Source: Skeletonema tropicum
Taxonomy: Eukaryota > Bacillariophyta > Thalassiosirophyceae > Thalassiosirales > Thalassiosiraceae
NCBI GenBank assembly: GCA_037178625.1
Contig: CM074148.1
Location: 868,001 to 932,000, forward strand
DNA length: 64,000 nucleotides
Reading direction: 5' to 3'
Notes under the pieces: model-generated
Seen by the model: the letters and a program-made list of their open reading frames with translations, nothing else
Told to the model about the DNA's origin: nothing
Databases searched by the model: none
In this document: positions 21,578-30,960 of the stretch, piece after piece
How positions within the stretch are numbered: the first letter of the stretch is position 1
Layout of the letters: every line of letters begins with the position of its first letter
Program-made: the position numbers and the translations under genes

Positions 21578-21750
21578 GTTTCGTGTAGCACAGAACGTCT
21601 CATTCCCTTAGACGATCACTCACTTCTCACCAATCTTTATCCTTGTTATGTATCCTTACCATGTAATTATATTATTAGTTGATGTTATCGCAGTAGTACT
21701 GATTAGTTTGTATATTACGTAATCATTAACGTAGTGTGAGAAACGAATCG
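21578..21750 (+). repeat. Inner element right LTR (173 bp)
   Basis: Matches 15144-15316 and is followed by ATAGC (21751-21755). Confidence 0.9.
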
Positions 21751-21857
21751 ATAGCGCATGAGTTGCGCCGCCAACAAATTCGTTGGTTGCCAAATTCACA
21801 AATGGAATTATGGCATAAATGAACTTCATTGTTGGTGATTGTATAGGCTCTATAACC

Positions 21858-21978
21858 TGTTAGTATCCTCGATCTCCCTACTTCCAATCGATGCTATTGA
21901 TAGATTAGATAGGAGATAAAAGATAATGATTAGAGTATTTCCGTACTCTACTTGTATCTACGTACGTGTAATCTAACA
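21858..21978 (-). repeat. Outer element 5' LTR (121 bp)
   Basis: Matches 13779-13899. On the minus strand the primer-site-like GGTTATAGAGCC follows it (21846-21857). CGTGC lies just outside at 21979-21983. Confidence 0.92.
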
Positions 21979-22002
21979 CGTGCAGTGTTTCACATAGGCA
22001 GT

Positions 22003-22221
22003 ATGGGAAGGATGGCCGTGGTTGCACTCCTCTGTTGTTTGCTCACGGTGCCAAGGAATCGGCCTTCATTTTTTGTTGCAGCGGAGTCGGCTGCTCCAGA
22101 AACATCGCTGCAACCGACACTTGCTCCATCGATAGGTGCACCGACAGCAACATCTAATCTCAAGCTCAAGTGCTGGTGTATCGGCACAGACAGCAGCCCC
22201 AGAATCTTCATCTCCAACTAG
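22003..22221 (+). CDS. Short secreted protein fragment with PT-rich stalk
   Basis: An ATG at 22003 opens a frame of about 72 codons with a hydrophobic signal (MAVVALLCCLLTV) followed by a Pro/Thr/Ser-rich region with QPTLAPSIGAPT, a pattern common in diatom cell-surface proteins. Near 22160 an alternative frame continues the Ser/Ala/Pro-rich composition for about 35 residues to a stop near 22270, suggesting a one-base shift. The outer LTR element sits only 20 bp upstream of this ATG. The gene is probably a truncated relic; no domain beyond the stalk is visible. Confidence 0.35.
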   Translation: MGRMAVVALLCCLLTVPRNRPSFFVAAESAAPETSLQPTLAPSIGAPTATSNLKLKCWCIGTDSSPRIFISN

Positions 22222-22898
22222 CAAGCCTATACATTATATTATTCAGATCTTTCGAAAATCAGAACTCTGAGGCTGATGTGTCGTCTATCGAGAAGAAGGT
22301 GACGCCAAAGCAGTCTGCTATATCAATAGATATTCATCAAAATCGGGTGAATCTGCAGAAACAACAAAAAGTTCGATATCTGTAGAGGGCAACATTCGAC
22401 AACGTTGCCTCAGCTCCAACGTCCCTGCCTACCACAAGATTAGCAATGCGTATCAAGAGGCGTTGGGGGGCTTTGTGGAGTGTCTCTTCAATCGACTTCA
22501 CCTTCTTCGGAATCGATTGAGCCAAGTAAGTCGATTGAGCCATTATGGTAGAAAAGGCTTGCCCAGACAATAGATAGTAAGCTTATTAGAGATAACTATT
22601 TCTAGTACAACAGAGAAGTGTCGGTCGATAGGATGCAGATAGATAGATTATTTTCACTTCTTAATGCGTTTTGCTTTTGCATACCTAAAACAAAGTACGT
22701 GGGAGTCACAATTTCTGTCGCACAGGTATGCAGTCGTGCAAGCGAGAAAGAGAAAGAAGAAAGAACATTTTTCGGTCGTGTTTCATTCCCTCGAGCGAGG
22801 AGCGAGGTGCACCATATTTTCATTCATGTTGCATGTTGCACTTGCTCAAAAGATTCTTAATCGTTGCACAGAATATATCATCGTACTGCTGCTCTATC
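22222..22898. other. No complete gene; possible third hairpin unit
   Basis: At 22480-22541 the words GTGTCTCTTC, CTTCTTCGGAATCGATTGAG and a TCAATCGACTT/AAGTCGATTGA stem (22488-22498 with 22528-22538) recall the centre of the hairpin repeats at 9.9-10.5 kb. The rest is the LRR gene's 5' region. Confidence 0.4.
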
Positions 22899-23801
22899 AT
22901 GTCCAACGTGGGCGATAATAATTTCGTTAGATACATCTACAGGGGTGAAGAGGGTGAAGTTATTCCTCGTCATGCCACTCATATCATCGTGCATGAAGAT
23001 GTCACAGTCGTCCGTGCGCGGGCATTCTATGAGCATTTTAACATCCTTGAAGTCGTCTGTCATAATAAAGTCGAAAAGATTGAGAATCATGCATTCTATT
23101 GGTGCCCGCACTTGAGACGAGTAATCATGCCAGGCGTCACAATTATTGAGGATTTGGCATTCACTGATTGTTTCGATTTGACGGATGTAGAATGTGGCAA
23201 GCTGGAAAGAATTGGAGAGTGCGCATTTTGGGACTGCTCATCTTTGGGGAGCATCCACCTGCCGTCCGCCGAAGTTGTTGAAGAGAGAGCATTTGATGGA
23301 TGCAGAGCGCTGGCTAGTGTGAAATTCAATAGCAAGATGGAAAGACTTGATTTTAGGGCATTTGGTAGCTGCTTCTCTCTGGAACGAATCACCATCCCAT
23401 TGAAGGAATGGGACGGCATGATTGCGGATAGCATATTCCAGGGCTGTGAAAATTTGGAGCACGTTGATCTAGTTGAGAGAGCATTACTACACGAAACTAT
23501 CGCCGCTTTACAATTGGGGGATTGGAGAAATGATATGAATGAAGAAATCAATTCAATCAATCAGATTCTTCCCGATACAATTGCTGGCGATGATTATGAT
23601 GATGATTACGGTGATCATATTGTGGGTGGGAAAGCCCGGGCGATAAGAAGGTGGATTAGATCAGTTCTTTTCAAATTAGCGCATTACAAAGGAGAGCATC
23701 AACGCGTACTGGATGAGGCTGTAACTACACTCCTGCCAGCTTTACCTTGCGATATTGTGAAGAAAAATATCCTCCCTCTTCTTGAATTGCCATCATACTA
23801 G
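22899..23801 (+). CDS. BspA-type leucine-rich repeat protein (LRR copy 1)
   Basis: Member of the LRR_5/BspA-like family found in large numbers in diatoms; its molecular role is not established. The ATG at 22899 is at the position conserved among paralogs (MSNVGDNNFVRYIYRG). It gives 300 residues. An N-terminal cap (about 1-35) is followed by about six 23-residue repeats with the pattern AFxxCxxLxxVxxxxLExI. A linker and an amphipathic C-terminal helical region follow (INQILP, WIRSV, EHQRVLDEA, LPCDIVKKNILPLLEL). There is no signal peptide, so it is probably intracellular. The frame is open 57 codons upstream but that part is unlike the paralogs. It is the most diverged intact copy and is separated from the array by the gene at 24119-26716. 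Confidence 0.88.
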   Translation: MSNVGDNNFVRYIYRGEEGEVIPRHATHIIVHEDVTVVRARAFYEHFNILEVVCHNKVEKIENHAFYWCPHLRRVIMPGVTIIEDLAFTDCFDLTDVECGKLERIGECAFWDCSSLGSIHLPSAEVVEERAFDGCRALASVKFNSKMERLDFRAFGSCFSLERITIPLKEWDGMIADSIFQGCENLEHVDLVERALLHETIAALQLGDWRNDMNEEINSINQILPDTIAGDDYDDDYGDHIVGGKARAIRRWIRSVLFKLAHYKGEHQRVLDEAVTTLLPALPCDIVKKNILPLLELPSY

Positions 23802-24118
23802 CTGCTTTCTCATTTGAAGGGGGGGATCACGAAGATGAAGATTGAAATTGAAGACCATAGCAAAGGGGAAGAATAGGAGGTGAGGCGATCCGTCTGTCAG
23901 CTCTTTAGAAAAGAGGGGAGGAGGAGGAGAAGCACTGAAAAAGAAAGAGGTGAACAAGACAGAGGGGAGGGGGGTTATGGGACTAACTGCACCTCTCTAA
24001 TAACATTCATATTTAGTACAACATTTCTATCTATCGCCTCACCATCGAGTAATGCCTACTCCGTCCCCTGAATGACATACTCATGATTACAGCACCTTTA
24101 TCTATTCCCCAATACCAT
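23802..24118. other. Intergenic
   Basis: Convergent 3' ends of the LRR gene and the low-complexity gene. Purine-rich (GGAGGAGGAGAAG) near 23915; no gene seen. Confidence 0.5.
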
Positions 24119-26716
24119 TCAATCCATATCATGTGCTGTTGCAGCCACAGCTCGGTTTACAAACGGCCCAGCCTCAATCGTCGACGATCGACAAAGTGGA
24201 TGAGGCATACCCAAAGCCTTGGAAACATCCTCCGAAGCAGCCGCTGCTTTCTCAGCCCCAACTCCATCTGCCCCACCAGTCAAAAACTTGGATGAAGCCG
24301 CCTCAACAATCTGCACTCCTCCACCATTGGAAGGATTCTGCAACCCCTGAATCCATTCCACCGCCGAACTTGTCCTGCCATGTGATGACCTTCTACTACG
24401 TCGTGCCGATCGATGGTTATGATGATTACTACGTCGGACACGACGATCTTGACGAGTCTCATACTCTGCATCATCCATCGATTGTGTTGCATCAATCATA
24501 AGAGCAGGATTATTTGACCACGACTCTACAACATTGAGAACAACTGGAGGTCCTCCTCCTCCTCCACCACCCTGATAACTCTCAACGTCCGACGATGAAT
24601 CGAATGTGTTTGAACGTGGATTAATCGTAATGCCCTGCATACGTTCCATGAACGAATTTGACGGGGCAATGGCTGGAATATTAGACGAGGAACTAGTTTG
24701 TCCCTCACTACTACTATTCAAATGTCTCAACCCATGCAATGAACCACTCAACATCCTTTCCTCCTGCTGCAACTGCTGTCCCCCCTCACTAATCCTACCA
24801 CTACTCAAATGTCTCAAATACTGTCGTCTCCTCAAGGAACCAATACTTCCCCCACCATTCGTACTCCAACTAGCCTCAGTATCCAAATCATCCTCTTCAT
24901 CCAAATAAAAACTCCCCTCCCACGTAGACTCATCCTCATCATAACTAAATGTACGTGAATACATTTCATAACTTGCCAATGAGTCCGATCGATGAACTGC
25001 ATTGGCAAGTCGAATGGATGGGATGGAGTAATCACGATCATCGAGGGGGAATGGGTGGAGGAATTCTTCGGGATCTTGATTTGGTGGAAGGTTGGTAATC
25101 ATTGTTGTTGTTGTAGATGGTTCTTCTTCTTCTTCTTCTGCTTTGGCGGGTGTTACGACTGTAGGATGCAACAACAATGATGATGAAGTAGTAGTAGTAG
25201 TAGTAGCAGCAGCAGCGCCGCCACCCCCCTCCGCACAACTTCTCAAGGGACTTTGTGAAGGAGTACGAGTAGTAGTAGTAGTAGTAACCGTATTCCTCGG
25301 AGACTTGAAAATAGCATCCAATTCCTTGGTATCGGCCATTTCAGTAACACCATGTTGACTACGTCCACTTGGTTCATATGGCTTGGGACTTCCAATAATG
25401 AATGATGCTGCTTTTGGTTGATGATGATGGTTAGTGTTCTCAACCCTTGTTTCACTACTCATGAGTGGACGACGTGATGATGGTGAGGAGTGAATCATCA
25501 CATCACCCAATAAAGAAGAAGAAGGAGTTGGACGACCCTCCTCCTCTACTACTTCTTCACCACCACCACCACCACCAAGTTCTCCTCGTTGGACAGTAGC
25601 AACTTGACTCTTGTATTGCAAACTCCCCTGAAACGAAAAAAATTTCCGTTCCGGTTTCAATTCAATCGGTGCCAAAAACAATCCGTTATTCCCACCCTCC
25701 TTGGTCTTTTTTTTGACATGACGTTCGGATGCAGAAGTGGGTAGTACTACTACCCCTCCTCGTTTGTTGTTGGTGGAACTACGATTTGATGATTCATCTT
25801 CCATAAAGGTGGAATCATCATCATCATCATCATCTTCGGTATTACTGTAAATTCCTGGAAGGGAAGAGTCTTGGATGGACATCTCCAGAGGAGTTGGTGA
25901 GAAATTCAACACCCCCCCTTCAGTTTCTTGGGAAGGTGGAGGGATAGTACCGGCAGACACACCACCATCCAATAATCCCCCACCACCACTCAAGATGGAA
26001 GTAGCTGTAGGAGGTGTAGTATTACTTGATCTTGGTGGACTAGTCGCCGGAAAGAATCCAGTAGAAGAAGAACGCAAACTCCTTCCACCTTTGGACGAAG
26101 TAGTAGTATTAGTAGTGTTGGAGGAAGAACTTCGACGAGGGGGAAGTGGTCTACGTTGTTGAAGTACGCCCCTGTTCATTCCACCCCCAATGTTCCCAAC
26201 ACCCCCACCGATACCGCCAACACCGCTGATACCACCAACAGCTCCTCCAGCTCCAGCAACAGCGCCACCGTCGATATAACTCACATTTCTCATAATCGGA
26301 GTCAAATCATTATTGATGATGCTCCCGCCCCCGGCAATATTCAATCCTACCAACCCATCATTATTATCATTTGGAGTGCTTGGTAGATAATAATTGGTAG
26401 TACTATTGTTGGATTCATCAATGGTGGGTGTGGATGGAGCAAGGTGGGGAGAAGTGGAGTGTTGTTGTTGTTTCGTTGGGGATGTTGGGGGAGAAGAAGT
26501 TTCCATTTTTTGGGTCGTGGTGGAGGTGGTGGGGGGTGGTGGTGATGCGGGAGGTGTTTCCATTGTTTGGTTGTCGTTGTTGTTGTTGCTCATTTTATTA
26601 GTCACTGTTGGTGGTGGTTGACTATATGTTGTGTTCGTAGGGAATGTAGAAGTTGGTTCGAGAGCTGTGTTTTTGAAGAATGAAATTGAAAACGAGTATG
26701 GTGAGTGCAATTGCAT
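24119..26716 (-). CDS. Large low-complexity protein (865 aa), unknown
   Basis: One uninterrupted frame of 865 codons from an ATG at 26716. An in-frame ATG at 26593 (MSNNNNDNQTMETPPASPPP) may be the true start because it follows a UTR-like stretch and resembles the start of the RING/MYND gene. The composition is dominated by Ser, Thr, Pro, Gly and Asn runs. Better-conserved-looking islands are GLVGLNIAGGG, RKFFSFQGSLQYKSQV, SIPSIRLANAVHRSDSLASY, TFSYDEDESTWEGSFYL and RRRQYLRHLSSGR. No catalytic motif or membrane segment is present. Many Ser/Thr-Pro sites suggest a phosphorylated, mostly disordered regulator or scaffold, but that is inference. DNA runs such as (TAG)n near 25190 and 25275 arise from Thr codons. 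Confidence 0.75.
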   Translation of the reverse strand: MQLHSPYSFSISFFKNTALEPTSTFPTNTTYSQPPPTVTNKMSNNNNDNQTMETPPASPPPPTTSTTTQKMETSSPPTSPTKQQQHSTSPHLAPSTPTIDESNNSTTNYYLPSTPNDNNDGLVGLNIAGGGSIINNDLTPIMRNVSYIDGGAVAGAGGAVGGISGVGGIGGGVGNIGGGMNRGVLQQRRPLPPRRSSSSNTTNTTTSSKGGRSLRSSSTGFFPATSPPRSSNTTPPTATSILSGGGGLLDGGVSAGTIPPPSQETEGGVLNFSPTPLEMSIQDSSLPGIYSNTEDDDDDDDSTFMEDESSNRSSTNNKRGGVVVLPTSASERHVKKKTKEGGNNGLFLAPIELKPERKFFSFQGSLQYKSQVATVQRGELGGGGGGEEVVEEEGRPTPSSSLLGDVMIHSSPSSRRPLMSSETRVENTNHHHQPKAASFIIGSPKPYEPSGRSQHGVTEMADTKELDAIFKSPRNTVTTTTTTRTPSQSPLRSCAEGGGGAAAATTTTTTSSSLLLHPTVVTPAKAEEEEEEPSTTTTMITNLPPNQDPEEFLHPFPLDDRDYSIPSIRLANAVHRSDSLASYEMYSRTFSYDEDESTWEGSFYLDEEDDLDTEASWSTNGGGSIGSLRRRQYLRHLSSGRISEGGQQLQQEERMLSGSLHGLRHLNSSSEGQTSSSSNIPAIAPSNSFMERMQGITINPRSNTFDSSSDVESYQGGGGGGGPPVVLNVVESWSNNPALMIDATQSMDDAEYETRQDRRVRRSNHHNHRSARRSRRSSHGRTSSAVEWIQGLQNPSNGGGVQIVEAASSKFLTGGADGVGAEKAAAASEDVSKALGMPHPLCRSSTIEAGPFVNRAVAATAHDMD

Positions 26717-27354
26717 ATACGGGTCTTAAGAGGTGAAAATGTGCACAGTGTATAATTTCCTGTGCTGCTGACTGCTGTAGAGCGAGCACATCAATGCACT
26801 CTAGATGCTCATCACACATATGCATTGTGCAATGCCTCTCGGTGGACAATATATTCACGACGATGTGCAAAACACCAAAAGTTGGAACGAGAAGCCCTAC
26901 CAAAGAACATATCCATATCCACACAACTTACCTTTGTTGTTACTCTAAACTACTCTTTATAAATAATGATAATTCACCAGATCTGTCTAAGTATTGTAGT
27001 ATCCAGCTCGTCAATCAATTAATGAGCAGCACTGCCAATGCGATGATCAATGCCTCAATATCAATGCTACACAACTACACAAGCCTTCGCAATTGTGTAT
27101 TGCCAACTTTAGTGATCTTTGGCCGCTCATCGGATGTCAAAATTACACGATGGCCACCAAATTCGGCCATCACGACTGGGTAACATTTGATGTAGTAATT
27201 CCTTTGTGGATTGGGGGAGGTGTCATGTGGAAAGTGAGGACTTTGCTGGATTTTTTGGTAGGAGTTCCGATGGTAGAGGTGGGAGGGTGCAGTGAGAAAA
27301 TAGTTGATTTACGAAATTCAGCCCACTCAAAGACTTCGAAAGAGCTCTCGACTT
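26717..27354. other. No gene seen
   Basis: Near 27155-27180 lies CACCAAATTCGGCC, followed by CACGACTGGG. This word recurs upstream of other LRR genes (about 30586 and 32424), so this is a relic of the duplicated LRR upstream region. Confidence 0.5.
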
Positions 27355-27545
27355 GGGACCTATCTGCCGCGAACTAAATCCCCCCGGGGGGTCGAAACAT
27401 TTTGGTTAGTCTGCTCTAGAGGGGGGTCTAACTACATAGTGAATGCTAGTAGAAATCGCGAGGGGGGTCTAAATATTTTGGCTAGGCTGTGATTTGGAGG
27501 GGGGGTCTAAGCTGACCAGGGGGGTTAAAGTTCGCGGCAGGTCCC
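27355..27545. mobile_element. MITE with G-tract repeats (191 bp)
   Basis: Termini GGGACCTATCTGCCGCGAAC (27355-27374) and the complement of AGTTCGCGGCAGGTCCC (ending 27545) form imperfect terminal inverted repeats of nearly 30 bp. The inside carries five G-runs of five or more bases, four in the form GGGGGGTC followed by a TAA- or GAAA-like word. It encodes nothing. A TT on both sides may be the target duplication. The G-runs could form a quadruplex on the plus strand. Confidence 0.7.
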
Positions 27546-27820
27546 TTGTACTCATTGGACATTGGGTCAGTTCTCTTCTTCATTCAGGCAAGCTACCAGA
27601 AAGTGTGAAGGTTCTGGTGCGTGGTGTGAAGAATTGATAAATAAATCATACTTACGTGGTGTGAAGAATTGAGAATTGAATCTTATCTCGAACACATTCT
27701 CTCTGAGTTGGAGGAGGCACTGTCTCCTCTCTCTATCTAGTTGGCCATTAACATCACAATCACAGCTTTCATCGTACCGTCATTGTAATATCAGTACATA
27801 AATTATCTTGGCATTCCATC

Positions 27821-28702
27821 ATGGCGGCCGTGCGTGGGCGATAATAATTTCATTAGATATAGATACATTTACGGAGGAGAAGATGGCGAACATATCCCTC
27901 GTCACTAACGCATGTTACTGTGCATGAAGACGTCACAGCCATCCTTGCAGGGGGGCATTCTGGTGTCATTGTATAACATCGTTGAAGTCATCTTCCATGA
28001 TAGAGTCAAAAAAAGATTGAAGTAGAAGCATTCTATGGCTGCACTTCCTTGAGACGAGTAATCATGCCGGGTGTCAGAATTAAGGCTTGTAGAGCCCTGA
28101 CAGATGTAGAATGCGGCAAGCTGAAAACAATTAAAGATTGGGCATTCCAAAACTGCAAATCTTTGAGAAGCATCAGCCTGCCGTGCGTCGAAAGTGTTCA
28201 GCAGCATGCATTCTCTTCTTGTATAGCCCTGACAGACGTGAAATTTGGTAACAAGCTGGAAAGAATTGAGAGGGAGGCATTCGGTGGCTGTTCTTCTCTT
28301 GAACGAATCACCATCCCATTGAAAGATCGTATTATTCGTGATGATAGCATATTCGCAGGTTGTGTTGCTTTGAAAATCACGTCGATCTGTTTGAGGGAGC
28401 ACTACATGTAACTATCGCCGCTTTACATTTGGACAAGTGGCGAAATGATATGAATAGAAATATTGGTGCAATCAATCAAATTCTCCTCCGTACACCTGCA
28501 GGCACCGGATTGGCTTACAATGCGGGGGGGAAGGCCAGGCTTTGGTGATCGAAGGTGGATTGGATCGCTTTGTGACAAAATGGATCGTTACAAAGTTGAA
28601 CATCAACGCATATTGGATGAGGCTGCAGATACACTCGAGGTTGGTTTACCTCGCGATATTGTGATGAAGAATATCCTTCCTTTTCTCGTATTACCATCAT
28701 AA
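27821..28702 (+). pseudogene. BspA-type LRR pseudogene (LRR copy 2)
   Basis: Homologous along its whole length to the intact copies, from ATGGCGGCCGTG at 27821 to the conserved end (LPRDIVMKNILPFL, stop at 28700-28702). Reading frame is lost in the first 200 bp (extra bases near 27830 and 27950), one repeat is partly deleted near 28080, and further shifts occur near 28370 and 28530. The longest intact stretch is 28049-28411 with four LRR units. It cannot make a full protein. Confidence 0.85.
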
Positions 28703-30957
28703 AAATGTTTGATGTAGTAGAGAAGGTAGAGTGATGAGGAGGAAGAGTAGGTCAGTCGGTTGATAGCACTCACTTGGGGAGGTAGACGACTCGTAATCTT
28801 TGCTCCTCACTTATCTCTCTTGTGGGATGTTCGAGGGCAAAGAGATGCCACTGCCTCGTTAGTAAGAGACATTATTATTTGGATTTGGCAGCACGTAGTA
28901 AGAAACATCGTGAGAACCATGGACACTAAATCTAAATCATCGCCTCTATTCTACTTGTGTCGATTCTATAAGATTACATCATTTTTACAGTGCTTACGCT
29001 TACGATATGGTTTCGAACAGGGTGACTTGCAATTCCATAAAGGGGGTTCAGAAGTGTACAATAGAAACAGTTGCTCTGATGAACAGGTGGATCAGTGTCA
29101 TTTGCATTTGTCCATCCTAAATGCATAGTGGGGTAAATCTATATAGGCTGAAAACAACTTACACATCATGACGTGCAAACTCAATATTGATTGAGAAGAA
29201 CTGCACCAAAGAATGTCGCTCGTGGCAACTCGCAACTCACCCGTACTTAGGTAAAATACTGATACCCGGGCAACGTTTTCAGGCTGTGGGGTGCAAGTCA
29301 GAAGATCACGGAGGGGTGTAAGTCAGGTCACATGAGGTCACGAAAAGTCCAAGTCAGAACCACGGAGGAATAGTACATTGGCGATGGTCTCCACGCAATA
29401 TTTGTCGCCAAGAGCGTGATATGACAGATCACGGTACATTGTAAAAGCTGTCACAGGTGATGGTAGCAAAGACAATGATAGCACATAGGCAACTTGCTTT
29501 GTATCGGACGCTGCACTGCTATCCACTGCAAGTCAAAACCTATATATATTCTTAACAGCATGCTGAATCTGTCTCTGAAGTGGTGTGGATGGATTCGCCG
29601 TCTGGAAGCGTGAGGAGCACGGAGCGCACATCATGTGATGAAAGACATAATGATCGTCGCTCGACATCAATGAGAACATACACGGCGAACGACGTTGCCG
29701 TCTCTACCACCGAGAAAAGGCACAAGCAATGAAGCATATTCATTGTATTCATCAATGGATGCGTCGAGACTTTTGTGTCTTGTGCATCCAACACACTTGT
29801 TGGATGTTACGGAAGCGGGCACATCTCATAGCAAAATGCATCCACACGCAACAAGCAGCATCTTCTATGAACACCAACACCAACAATATAAGAGAATAGT
29901 ATATTTATGCTATTTGGAGTCTTGGTGGCGACGGGGAAGGTTCAAGAGCGTACTATACCGATGCATAATATTTGAGCGATGAAAGCAATACACATACTAT
30001 TCAATTCTTGACGGGCAGCAGTGTACAACTCATTGAAGAGTCAACAGCAAACAGAGTCTCCATTCGCGGCAATAGATTAGAGGATCATGCAAGCCAATTG
30101 CAGGCGATGCTGATAGAAATGTAACAAAGTTCAAGCCTTACTACAGCAGTTTGAGTCCCTGTTGGATGCGAAATACTGCGCAAACTCCTCTTTTATCGAC
30201 TCTTGCTTTGGGTATTAAATCTAGTCGTAGACTCTAGTTGAATTACATGATACTTCAGTCACCTATTCGAGAAGAATGGTGACGATTCATTGCATTCTGT
30301 GATAGAATTGTTGCAGATGAGCTGCGACCACGAACTTTCCTCCTCTTTTTCTCTCCTCTTTCTCGCCCCCAACTCAGGCGAAGCCCACAGCCTGAGAAAA
30401 ATGCCGATACCCGCGATAACAATCCAATAATAAGTATTCACCTCTTCTATCAATTATATTTAGCTGTATCGTACTGCCAATGCGTTCGTCAATCTCAATC
30501 GACAACCAACACAAAGAAGTCGTGCACATACAAGCCCTCGTGGATCGTGGATAAATAGATGTCAAACTACACATCTATCACGCCACCAAATTCGGCCGTC
30601 GCGACTGGGAGTTATTTTTTGATATTGATTCCCACGTTGAAATGAGATCCGTCATTGGAGAGATTTCGGAAGAAGGTCAACCAAGCCACGTTCAGCCTCG
30701 TTCAGCCCACTCATCCGCTCTAATCTAATACATAGCAAGGGTTGGGGAGGAACAAATCTATGTATTCAGCCGTTTTATTCACGGAGCTTATTATTGAAAT
30801 TATTGAATAGGATCTTATCCATTTATTTATTGTACCGATCTTGAGCAAGTAGCATTCATCTCTGGTCGAAAAGGCACTGTCATCTCCTAGCCGGCCAAAC
30901 ATCATCTTCCATCGTACCGTCGTTGTAAAATCTACACAAACATCTTGGTGCTTCATC
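28703..30957. other. Gene-free, duplicated spacer of the LRR array
   Basis: The block 28735-29240 resembles 31860-32300 (shared AGGAAGAGTAGGTCAGTCGG and TTATCTCTCTT), so each LRR gene was duplicated with its downstream DNA. Near 30474-30620 the words GTACTGCCAATGC, CACCAAATTCGGCCGTC and GATATTGATTCC form the upstream unit also seen at 32350-32470 and 35235-35420. No gene is recognised. Confidence 0.6.
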
Positions 30958-30960
30958 ATG
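30938..30960 (+). promoter_or_regulatory. Conserved box at LRR start codons
   Basis: A box of the form ATCTTGGYGYTTCATCATG ends at the start codon of this gene. It recurs with small changes at 27805, 32920, 35743 and 37342. Upstream of it, AGCAAGTAGCATTCATCTCT and AAAGGCACTG recur at similar distance. It is a shared 5' UTR or core promoter inherited by duplication; function untested. Confidence 0.6.

Larger units (their letters stand above)
15144..21750 (+). mobile_element. Inner non-coding LTR element (LARD-like), 6.6 kb
   Basis: Direct repeats of 173 bp (15144-15316 and 21578-21750) read as LTRs. They start GTTTCGTG and end ACGAATCG, without the usual TG...CA, but have an internal CGTTTC/GAAACG inverted match near the ends. 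ATAGC duplicated on both sides shows that it integrated as one unit into the outer element. After the left LTR, GTTTATCAGACAGCC resembles a tRNA-iMet primer site, and GGGGAGC precedes the right LTR, so the sense is plus. The interior of about 6.26 kb has no frame above about 115 codons on the plus strand and none that looks like gag or pol. It is purine-rich and full of short tandem duplications. Family knowledge: non-coding LTR elements this large are called LARDs and depend on a helper's proteins. Confidence 0.85.
13779..21978 (-). mobile_element. Outer LTR retrotransposon, interrupted
   Basis: A direct repeat of 121 bp (13779-13899 and 21858-21978) starts TGTTAG and ends CTAACA, the canonical TG...CA form. 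CGTGC flanks both ends (13774-13778 and 21979-21983) as a 5-bp target duplication. On the minus strand a run of seven G abuts the 3' LTR at 13900-13906 as a polypurine tract. The 5' LTR is followed by GGTTATAGAGCC, which resembles the initiator-tRNA primer site TGGTATCAGAGC. Subtracting the inner insertion and its duplicated target leaves an element of about 1.6 kb with one ORF and no visible pol. It is therefore non-autonomous or an internal deletion derivative of a copia-type element. Confidence 0.9.

Noticed and set aside
22728..22898. Upstream extension of LRR copy 1
   Set aside because: Paralogs all start at the MSNVGDNN-type ATG; the extra 57 codons have no counterpart.
22899..23801. 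Contamination by a BspA-bearing bacterium
   Set aside because: The LRR genes share flanks and mobile elements with intron-bearing genes throughout the window.
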